Under the pieces are notes generated by a model. The model was given only the letters and a program-made list of their open reading frames with translations, had not been told where the DNA came from and searched no databases. Of a stretch of 7,465 bases of DNA, positions 1-5,151 are shown piece after piece. The stretch is taken from positions 1-7,465 of the forward strand of contig CALFDL010000008.1 in NCBI GenBank assembly GCA_937950415.1, written 5' to 3'. The stretch is from an uncultured Collinsella sp. GTDB lineage: Bacteria > Actinomycetota > Coriobacteriia > Coriobacteriales > Coriobacteriaceae. Made by a program: the position numbers and the translations under genes. The stretch's first letter is position 1. The number at the start of each line of letters is the position of its first letter.

Positions 1-3
1 TCC

Positions 4-708
4 ATGGGCGTCGTCGATCCCTTATCTGTTGCTCGGGCCGCGGGGCTTGAGCTGACCGGGAAGTCCGAGGGCCTCACGCTCACCGACGGCACGATGGAGC
101 TGCGTGCCGATTTTGGCCGCATGCTTCCGCGGCTCAAGCAGGGCCGTCTGCAGCAAGAGCTGTTGGTAAAGGCTGCGCGCGCAAAAGGCATCGAGCGCCC
201 ATGGGCGATTGATGCCACGGCAGGTTTTGGCGAGGATTCGCTGCTGCTGGCAGCCGCGGGCTTTGCGGTCGATTTGTATGAGCAGGATTGCGTGATCGCG
301 GCGTTGCTTCAAGATGCGCTGGACCGCGCAGTGGATGATCCGGCGCTTGCTGATGCCGTGGCCCGCATGCGCTTACATGCGGGCGAGGACAGCATTGCCG
401 GGCTTCGCCATGTAGCTGAGCTGATCGAGCGGGGCGAGCTCGCGGCTCCTGACGTGGTATATCTGGACCCCATGTTTCCCGGGCGCACCAAGAGCGCGGC
501 GGTGAAAAAGAAGTTCCAACTCTTGCATCATCTGGAACAACCGTGTGCCGATGAGGAGACGCTGGTCGAAGCGGCGCTTGCGGTGCGGCCGCGCAAGGTC
601 GTTATCAAGCGGCCGGCGAAGGGGCCACTGCTTGCCGGCGTTAAGCCGAGCTATCAGCTTGCGGGCAAGGCCGTTCGCTACGATGTTTTGGTGCCGCCGC
701 GCCCGTAG
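4..708 (+). CDS. rsmJ: RsmJ-like 16S rRNA (guanine-N2) methyltransferase, possibly 5'-partial
   Basis: Class I SAM-dependent methyltransferase of the RsmJ family, whose E. coli member makes m2G1516 in 16S rRNA late in small-subunit assembly. Seen in the sequence: the SAM-binding motif I DATAGFGED at residues 70-78, the family signature LDPMFP (154-159) followed by KSAAVKKK (163-170), and a C-terminal IKRPAKGPLL block (201-210) matching the KRP..APPL region of E. coli RsmJ as I recall it. The visible protein has 234 residues against about 250 in E. coli. The frame is open back to base 1 and no Shine-Dalgarno site is visible, so the true start may lie upstream of the window. Cytoplasmic. It ends 48 bases before a convergent gene. 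The family is secure; the exact target base in this organism is inferred from homology. Confidence 0.88.
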   Translation: MGVVDPLSVARAAGLELTGKSEGLTLTDGTMELRADFGRMLPRLKQGRLQQELLVKAARAKGIERPWAIDATAGFGEDSLLLAAAGFAVDLYEQDCVIAALLQDALDRAVDDPALADAVARMRLHAGEDSIAGLRHVAELIERGELAAPDVVYLDPMFPGRTKSAAVKKKFQLLHHLEQPCADEETLVEAALAVRPRKVVIKRPAKGPLLAGVKPSYQLAGKAVRYDVLVPPRP

Positions 709-723
709 CTTGCGTGCGATGGC

Positions 724-742
724 CGGCGCTTCGCCAGCGCCG
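724..742. terminator. GC-rich hairpin between convergent genes, weak terminator candidate
   Basis: A perfect 7-base-pair stem (CGGCGCT with AGCGCCG) closes a 5-base loop, in the 48-base gap between two convergent genes. No run of T follows on either strand, so it does not meet the usual intrinsic terminator pattern. Its position is the main reason to suspect a role in stopping transcription in both directions. Confidence 0.35.
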
Positions 743-756
743 TGCCGATGCGGAGC

Positions 757-1053
757 CTATTTCCAGGGGTGCGACGTCAGGTGCCAGCCGCCGCAGTATT
801 CGCATTTGTAGCAGGCCAAACCACGCCGTCCGCGGTTTTCGCAGTCGGCCATAACGGCCTCGGCTTCGGCGCGTGTGTCGTAACGGTTTTTGCGCTCGCA
901 CGACTTATAGCGCCAAGCCTCGTCGCGCTCGGCGTCCAGGGCGTCGCGGCGCTCGTCCTCGCGTGCAAACAGGTCGCTCATATCGCCGCCGGTGGCAGCG
1001 CCCAAAAACTCGCTTTTGGCTTTTGACCAGGCGGCTCGCTTTTTGCTCCCCAT
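757..1053 (-). CDS. small cysteine-rich protein with C-terminal CxxC/WHLT motif
   Basis: A 98-residue protein of unknown function. The N-terminal half is charged and probably helical (Lys/Arg/Glu/Asp/Ala-rich, residues 3-47). The C-terminal half carries CYKCEYCGGWHLTSH (81-95) with additional cysteines at 52 and 71. This resembles a recurrent small domain in actinobacterial and phage proteins: basic stretch, Y-x-T, alanine-rich helix, then CxxCxGWHLT. Cys84, Cys87, His91 and one upstream Cys could bind one zinc ion; that is inferred. I chose ATG at 1053 because a purine-rich GGAGAGGAG lies 10 bases upstream. An in-frame TTG at 1074 would place that ribosome-binding site inside the gene. It is transcribed divergently from the acetyltransferase gene from a shared, symmetric promoter region, and converges on rsmJ. 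A nucleic-acid-binding role is possible but unproven. Confidence 0.82.
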   Translation of the reverse strand: MGSKKRAAWSKAKSEFLGAATGGDMSDLFAREDERRDALDAERDEAWRYKSCERKNRYDTRAEAEAVMADCENRGRRGLACYKCEYCGGWHLTSHPWK

Positions 1054-1077
1054 CTGCTTCGCGCTCCTCTCCAAACG

Positions 1078-1109
1078 TTGGTATCATTGCTCAATCAAAG
1101 TGATACCAA
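1078..1109. promoter_or_regulatory. perfect inverted repeat / bidirectional promoter-operator
   Basis: Arms TTGGTATCA (1078-1086) and TGATACCAA (1101-1109) are exact complements, 14 bases apart, with centres 23 bases (about two helical turns) apart. They lie in the gap between the divergent small-protein and acetyltransferase genes. Each arm also reads as an extended -10 element (TG, one base, then TATCAT on plus at 1082-1087 or TATCAC on minus at 1105-1100). Both would start transcription near 1093-1094 in the middle of the spacer. No good -35 hexamer sits at the standard distance for either strand. It could be a symmetric bidirectional promoter, a dimeric repressor operator, or both. Confidence 0.6.
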
Positions 1110-1130
1110 TAAACGTGAGGTCGCCGCGTG

Positions 1131-1619
1131 ATGATCAGAAAAACCCTCGATACCGACATTCCCGCCGTCATGGCTATCTATGACGCGGCCCGCGCCTTTA
1201 TGCGCGCGCATGGCAACGCCACGCAGTGGCCCGAGGGCACGCCTTCGGCCGAGCAGCTGGCTGCCGATATTGCCGCTGGTGGCAGTTACGTGTGCGAAGT
1301 CGACGGCCGCGTGGTGGCGACGTTTGCCTTTTTACCGGGTCCGGACGAGTGCTATGACGTGATTGAGGACGGTCAATGGCGCAGCGACACTCCGTATGCC
1401 GTGCTGCATCGCGTGGCATCCGACGGCACCGTGCACGGTATCGCGGCGGCGATGTTTGCCTTTGCCAAGGAATGCGCCGACCATCTGCGTATTGACACGC
1501 ACGAGGACAACTTGCCCATGCAGGGCGCCATCGCCAAGGCGGGGTTCGAGCGTGTCGGTATCGTCTATGTGTCCGACGGCACGGCGCGTGTCGCGTTTGA
1601 TTGGCTGCGCGAGGCGTAG
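1131..1619 (+). CDS. GNAT-family N-acetyltransferase
   Basis: Probable acyl-CoA-dependent N-acetyltransferase of 162 residues, the usual size for a single GNAT domain; substrate unknown. Seen: an N-terminal IRKTLDTDIPAVMAIYDAAR helix region, QWPEGTPS (32-39), a central HRVASDG (93-99) where the acetyl-CoA-binding motif A normally lies, LRIDTHEDNLPMQ (from about residue 119) and the AGFERVGIVYVSDG strand-turn near the C-terminus. DTHxDNxxMQ and K/AGFxxxGIxY are typical of a common GNAT subgroup in gut bacteria. The pyrophosphate loop is degenerate compared with the Q/RxxGxG/A consensus, which is also usual for that subgroup. ATG at 1131 has GAGG 10 bases upstream; GTG at 1128, 7 bases from it, is an equally possible start. 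It is a single-gene transcript: divergent promoter before it, strong terminator after it. Confidence 0.88.
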   Translation: MIRKTLDTDIPAVMAIYDAARAFMRAHGNATQWPEGTPSAEQLAADIAAGGSYVCEVDGRVVATFAFLPGPDECYDVIEDGQWRSDTPYAVLHRVASDGTVHGIAAAMFAFAKECADHLRIDTHEDNLPMQGAIAKAGFERVGIVYVSDGTARVAFDWLREA

Positions 1620-1652
1620 GAGCCAAGGCACGTATCATCACCCAGCTCAAAT

Positions 1653-1681
1653 AAAAAATGGCCCCGAGTGGGGCCATTTTT
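1653..1681 (+). terminator. strong Rho-independent terminator after the acetyltransferase gene
   Basis: TGGCCCC (1659-1665) pairs with GGGGCCA (1670-1676) around a GAGT loop. The stem is flanked by a run of A (1653-1658) and a run of T (1677-1681) that can extend the pairing. The A tract and T tract make it workable in both directions, but nothing on the minus strand to its right needs it. It lies 33 bases after the acetyltransferase stop codon. Confidence 0.93.
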
Positions 1682-1740
1682 GGTAAAACGCGTCGTTGTG
1701 GGACTCGCATTGTTACCGCCCCAGATGAACCCGGGCAGAC

Positions 1741-1852
1741 AAAAAGGGGAGGTGCCGGCTTTCGCAAGGCGCGAACCTACGAAAATCGCCGCGCGGCAAC
1801 GCGGGGCGATGAGCTCGGTCGGGGGATAGGGCCCGCTTCGCCCACCGGCCCG
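1741..1852 (+). other. GC-rich block with several stable hairpins, candidate structured leader RNA
   Basis: Seen in the sequence: ATCGCC (1785-1790) pairs with GGCGAT (1805-1810), continued after one G-G mismatch by CGCG with CGCG and capped by the GNRA-type loop GCAA (1796-1799). AGGT (1750-1753) can pair with ACCT (1775-1778) around a smaller hairpin. Downstream, CGGT (1816-1819) plus GGGC (1829-1832) can pair with GCCC plus ACCG (1840-1847). Alternatively GGGCC (1829-1833) can pair with GGCCC (1847-1851), which excludes the first form. I do not recognise a known riboswitch, T-box, RNase P, SRP or tmRNA signature. It may be a regulatory leader, a small RNA, or simply GC-rich DNA. Confidence 0.4.
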
Positions 1853-1859
1853 TAAATTG

Positions 1860-1865
1860 TATCAT
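1860..1865 (+). promoter_or_regulatory. possible -10 box upstream of the GTPase gene
   Basis: TATCAT matches the TATAAT consensus at five of six positions and sits 60 bases before the GTPase start codon, just after the hairpin-rich block. The -35 candidate (TTCGCC, 1837-1842, 17-base spacer) is weak. The same TATCAT occurs in the extended -10 element at 1082-1087. Confidence 0.3.
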
Positions 1866-1925
1866 CCAGTGTGGAATGAGGACGCCCGTTGCCGCGTGCG
1901 ATGGGCTTGCAATAAGAGGAGAGCC

Positions 1926-3929
1926 ATGTCGAAGCGAGCGGTCGTTGGAATCTTGGCGCATGTCGATGCCGGCAAGACCACGTTGGCCGAGGCCATGCTG
2001 TTCAACGCGGGCCGCATTCGCAAGCGCGGCCGCGTGGACGATGGCGATTCGCATCTGGATACGAACGAGATTGAGCGCGAGCGCGGTATTACGATCTTCT
2101 CGTCGCAGGCTGTGCTCGACCATGGCGATACCCACGTCATGCTCGTGGATGCACCAGGGCATGTCGATTTTTCAGCCGAGGCGGAGCGCACGCTGCGCGC
2201 ACTCGACTACGCGATTTTGGTTGTGGGCGCCAACGACGGCGTGCAGGGGCATACCGAAACCCTGTGGCGCCTGCTTGCGCGCTATGAGATCCCGACGTTC
2301 ATCTATATCAACAAGATCGATTTGGAGAATCCCGGCCGCGATGTTTTGCTGGCACAACTCGGGCAGCGTCTTTCCGAGGGCTGCCTGGATGCCAACGAAT
2401 TGTTGGCGGGCGGCGCCGTTCAGGAGGACGCCGCTGCGTTAGACGAGGCGGCGCTCGACGAGTTTCTTGAGGCGGGTGAGCTTTCCGTCGCAACGCTGTC
2501 GCGCATGGTCGCCGAGCGCAAGCTCTTTCCCTGCTTTGCCGGCTCGGCGCTCAAGGACCAAGGCGTTGACGAGCTACTGGATGGTATATGCGCGCTGATG
2601 CGTGAGCAGGCGTGGCTCCCGGAGTTTGCCGCGCGCGCCTATCGTGTCAGCCGCGGGGATCGTGGCGAGCGCTTGGCTTGGGTTAAAGTGACCGGCGGCA
2701 CGCTGCGCGCAAAACAGATGATCAGCGGGCATTCCAGTGCCGAGGCGTGGGAACAGAAGGTCGATCAGGTACGCATCTATAACGGCGAGAAGTATGAGCT
2801 TGCCCAAGAAGTTGCTGCTGGCGGTATTTGCGCCGTGACGGGTCTTGCGCACGTTCGCCCAGGGGACGCCCTGGGCACGGAGCCCGCGGGCGATGCGCCC
2901 GTCATCGCTCCGGTCCTCACCTATACGGTGCTGCCGGGCGAACACGACGTTCATGCGGTGTTTAAAGCGCTGAGTGAGTTGGCGGACGAAGATCCCATGC
3001 TCGGCGTAAGCTGGAATACGCATCTTGAGCAGATCCATTTGCAGTTGATGGGCGCCGTGCAACTCGAGGTCGTGCAGCGGGTGTTGGCCAATCGCTTTGG
3101 CCTTTCGATTGCGTTTGAGCCCGGCGGCATTCTCTATAAGGAGACTATTTCGCGGCCGGTCGAGGGCGTGGGCCACTTTGAGCCGCTGCGCCACTATGCC
3201 GAGGTGCATCTGCGCCTGGAGCCGTTGCCGGCGGGTTCGGGTGTGCAGTTTGGCACCGTGACCTCGACCGACGAGCTCGATCTTAACTGGCAGCGTTTGG
3301 CACTCACCAACGCTATGGAGCGCGACCACCTGGGCGTGCTGACGGGCTCGCCTATCACCGATGTGCGCATTACGCTCACGGGCGGCCGCGCGCATGCCAA
3401 ACACACCGAGGGCGGCGATTTTCGCCAGGCCACGTATCGCGCGATTCGCCAGGGTTTGATGCAGGCGCGCGAGGTCGGCGCAGACGTGTTGCTGGAGCCG
3501 TGGTACCACTTTGAGCTCGAGGTGCCGGGGGAGTGCGTGGGCCAGGCGCTCTCGGATGCCACGCGCATGGGCGCTGAGTACGAGCCGCCGGCGATGGCGG
3601 GCGATCGGGCAAAGCTTGTGGGTCGCGTGCCGGCATCCGAGGTGCAGGATTACGCGCTGGAGGTGGCTGCCTACACGAGCGGGCGCGGTCATCTGTACCT
3701 GGAGTTCGCCGGTTATGCGGCTTGCCATGATGCCGAGCGCGTAATCGAGACGGCCGCCTATGAGCCCGAGGCCGATCTGCCCAACACGCCCGATTCGGTC
3801 TTTTGCTCTCACGGCGCCGGTTACACGGCCAAATGGTACGACGTACCCGCCGCAGCCCACGTCAAGGTCGATCCCGCCACCTTCCGCCCCTGGCGAGCGG
3901 CGGATGCCGAGTTTTTCGGCCATAGGTGA
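1926..3929 (+). CDS. TetM/EF-G-like translation factor GTPase
   Basis: A 667-residue translational GTPase, close in size to TetM (639) and EF-G (about 700). Seen: G1 AHVDAGKTT (11-19), G2 region ERERGITI (50-57), G3 DAPGHVDF (75-82), G4 NKID (129-132), G5 GSAL (206-209), then beta-barrel and EF-G-like domains III-V with LLEPW at 522-526. From memory the C-terminal half aligns with TetM (LLEP, GEIPARxxxEY and TNGR regions). The domain IV loop that displaces tetracycline in TetM (YSPVSTPADF) is replaced by KHTEGGDF (492-499). It therefore probably acts at the ribosome as a GTPase but need not give tetracycline resistance; the cellular role is unknown. ATG at 1926 follows AGAGGAGAG. An upstream in-frame TTG at 1857 has no ribosome-binding site and adds unrelated residues. 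No terminator is visible after the stop. Confidence 0.9.
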   Translation: MSKRAVVGILAHVDAGKTTLAEAMLFNAGRIRKRGRVDDGDSHLDTNEIERERGITIFSSQAVLDHGDTHVMLVDAPGHVDFSAEAERTLRALDYAILVVGANDGVQGHTETLWRLLARYEIPTFIYINKIDLENPGRDVLLAQLGQRLSEGCLDANELLAGGAVQEDAAALDEAALDEFLEAGELSVATLSRMVAERKLFPCFAGSALKDQGVDELLDGICALMREQAWLPEFAARAYRVSRGDRGERLAWVKVTGGTLRAKQMISGHSSAEAWEQKVDQVRIYNGEKYELAQEVAAGGICAVTGLAHVRPGDALGTEPAGDAPVIAPVLTYTVLPGEHDVHAVFKALSELADEDPMLGVSWNTHLEQIHLQLMGAVQLEVVQRVLANRFGLSIAFEPGGILYKETISRPVEGVGHFEPLRHYAEVHLRLEPLPAGSGVQFGTVTSTDELDLNWQRLALTNAMERDHLGVLTGSPITDVRITLTGGRAHAKHTEGGDFRQATYRAIRQGLMQAREVGADVLLEPWYHFELEVPGECVGQALSDATRMGAEYEPPAMAGDRAKLVGRVPASEVQDYALEVAAYTSGRGHLYLEFAGYAACHDAERVIETAAYEPEADLPNTPDSVFCSHGAGYTAKWYDVPAAAHVKVDPATFRPWRAADAEFFGHR

Positions 3930-3958
3930 TAGAGGGTCAGACTCTTTGCCGCATTAAA

Positions 3959-3988
3959 TTGGTATAACTCGGTATAAGTTGGTATAAC
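3959..3988. repeat. three tandem copies of a 10-base unit upstream of the ATPase gene
   Basis: The units are TTGGTATAAC, TCGGTATAAG and TTGGTATAAC, head to tail with no spacer. The first and third are identical; the second differs at two positions. The 10-base period puts all copies on nearly the same face of the helix, which suits a cooperative regulator. A TATTACC follows directly and could pair weakly with the last GGTA. The array lies 34 bases upstream of the ATPase start codon. Confidence 0.85.
3959..3988 (+). promoter_or_regulatory. promoter of the ATPase-UvrA2 operon within the repeats
   Basis: TATAAC at 3983-3988 is a five-of-six -10 box, preceded by TG one base upstream (extended -10). 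TTGGTA of the first repeat (3959-3964) is a four-of-six -35 box with an 18-base spacer. Transcription would start near 3995, giving a leader of about 28 bases that contains the ribosome-binding site GAGGAGG (4011-4017). Repeat units one and two hold extra -10-like boxes, so alternative starts are possible. Confidence 0.55.
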
Positions 3989-4022
3989 TATTACCAGGGT
4001 TTGCCAATCCGAGGAGGCCGAT

Positions 4023-5141
4023 ATGAATCCAAATCCCTTTAAGCCCACAGCTGGTAAGCGGCCTCCGATACTCATCGGTCGCGAGTCGGTCATCGAAGAT
4101 TTTGAGGAAGGGCTCGACAACGGCGCCGGAGCGCCGGGTAGGCTCATGCTCATTACGGGAAACCGCGGCTGCGGCAAGACGGTTCTCCTGCGGGAACTGC
4201 AACGTCTAGCCAATGAGCGCGGATGGGCGGTTGTCTCCGATTCCGCTTCGCTTGGCTTATGCGATCGCTTGGCCGACGCGCTTCGCTCGAATAAACCCGT
4301 TGTGACGTCAATGGAGCTCGGTCCGTCGTTTGGGCGGATGTCGGTCGAGACGGCGCGAGCAAAGGGCGAGACGTTGCGAGGGCTGGTCAACGAGCGCCTT
4401 AAGAAGCTCGGGCCAGGCAAGGGCATACTGTTTGCGATTGACGAGGCTCAATCTGCGTCTATCGAGGAGCTGGCGGCGCTGGCCGTTCTCTATCAGCAAG
4501 TGCTCGGAGACCAGGATGCCACGGGCTTGCCCGATAGCGACCAGCGCGGTCTCGCGCTGGTGTTCGCCGGCTTACCCAGTATGGTTGACGATCTGCTCGA
4601 AGAGCCGAGCGTGACGTTTTTGCGGCGTGCCCAGCAGCGTACGTTGGGGGCAATATCTTTGCCCAAAGTGCGCGATTCGTATATCCAGACGGTCAAAGAC
4701 GCTGGTCTTTACGTTGACGCGGAGACGGCGGACCTTGCGGCGCGCAAGAGCATGGGGCATCCCTATATGGTTCAGCTGGTGGGCTATTACATGTGGCGGT
4801 CTGCTGTCCGGCGTGGCTCGCAGGTCATCGAAAGGCGCGATGTCGAGAATGGCCATGCGGATGCCGTCTCCGAGTTCTACGAAGCGGTTGACGCACCTCT
4901 GTATTACGGTCTGCGCAGCCCTCAGCGCCTCTTTATCGAGGCTATGGCGGTTGACGAGGACAAGCCGACGCGCACGGCGGATATCATTGAGCGCTGCGAC
5001 CGTACCCAGAGCTGGGCGAGTAAATATCGCGCAAGCCTGATTCGCGAGCGCGTCATCGAGGCCGCCGGATACGGCCTTGTGCGGTTTACCGTGCCCATGC
5101 TGGGCGAGTATATCCGCGACCGCGTTTTATGGCATGAGTAG
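4023..5141 (+). CDS. Orc1/Cdc6-like AAA ATPase of unknown function
   Basis: A 372-residue P-loop ATPase. Seen: an N-terminal NPFKPTAGKRPPILIGRE segment (4-21) typical of a widespread actinobacterial ATP-binding protein family, Walker A GNRGCGKT (46-53), Walker B LFAIDEAQ (136-143), a sensor-1-like LVFAGLP strand (179-185) and FLRRAQQR (199-206), which may supply an arginine finger. The C-terminal part (about 290-372) looks like a winged-helix domain, as in Orc1/Cdc6-type and AAA_16 proteins, so DNA binding is plausible. No signal peptide or membrane segment. The start is set by GAGGAGG 5 bases upstream of ATG. The gene follows a repeat-rich promoter and runs into the UvrA-paralogue gene with almost no gap, so the two are probably co-transcribed. 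The biochemical role of this family is, to my knowledge, undefined. A STAND-type signalling ATPase is an alternative reading. Confidence 0.82.
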   Translation: MNPNPFKPTAGKRPPILIGRESVIEDFEEGLDNGAGAPGRLMLITGNRGCGKTVLLRELQRLANERGWAVVSDSASLGLCDRLADALRSNKPVVTSMELGPSFGRMSVETARAKGETLRGLVNERLKKLGPGKGILFAIDEAQSASIEELAALAVLYQQVLGDQDATGLPDSDQRGLALVFAGLPSMVDDLLEEPSVTFLRRAQQRTLGAISLPKVRDSYIQTVKDAGLYVDAETADLAARKSMGHPYMVQLVGYYMWRSAVRRGSQVIERRDVENGHADAVSEFYEAVDAPLYYGLRSPQRLFIEAMAVDEDKPTRTADIIERCDRTQSWASKYRASLIRERVIEAAGYGLVRFTVPMLGEYIRDRVLWHE

Positions 5142-5151
5142 GGTGATAAAG

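Larger units (their letters stand above)
1682..1925 (+). other. 244-base gene-free region, long leader of the GTPase gene
   Basis: There is no convincing coding region between the terminator and the GTPase start. A TTGGTAAAAC just after the terminator stem (1680-1689) resembles the promoter-like unit found at 3959-3988 and could start a transcript of about 230 bases before the GTPase start codon. TATCAT at 1860-1865, with a poor TTCGCC 17 bases upstream, is an alternative promoter that would leave a leader of only about 55 bases. The GTPase ribosome-binding site, AGGAG at 1917-1921, is in the last ten bases. The middle part is described separately as a structured block. Confidence 0.6.

Noticed and set aside
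1725..1829. A 34-codon open frame in the GTPase leader that could be a regulatory leader peptide
   Set aside because: No Shine-Dalgarno site precedes its ATG and the composition follows the hairpin sequence. It would be worth revisiting only if the frame is conserved in relatives.
1658..1855. A 65-codon plus-strand open frame running from the terminator into the leader
   Set aside because: It starts inside the terminator stem, has no ribosome-binding site and no resemblance to a protein I know.
1857..1925. N-terminal extension of the GTPase from an upstream in-frame TTG
   Set aside because: It lacks a ribosome-binding site, adds 23 residues unrelated to the family, and the ATG at 1926 has a good AGGAG and gives a standard EF-G/TetM N-terminus.
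2574..3923. A 449-codon open frame on the minus strand opposite the GTPase gene
   Set aside because: It is a mirror of GC-rich codon bias in a clearly homologous plus-strand gene. The translation shows no recognisable motifs, and there is no ribosome-binding site or spacing that suggests a gene.
3930..3950. Possible terminator hairpin after the GTPase gene (AGAG with CTCT)
   Set aside because: The stem is only four or five base pairs with a weak sequence and only three T after it. I do not count it as a terminator.
3959..3988. Repeats as iterons of a replication origin or as a CRISPR fragment
   Set aside because: The units are only 10 bases, contiguous and without spacers. Iterons are usually near 20 bases, and no replication-initiator, A+T-rich unwinding region or cas gene is present. 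The -10-like content fits a promoter better.
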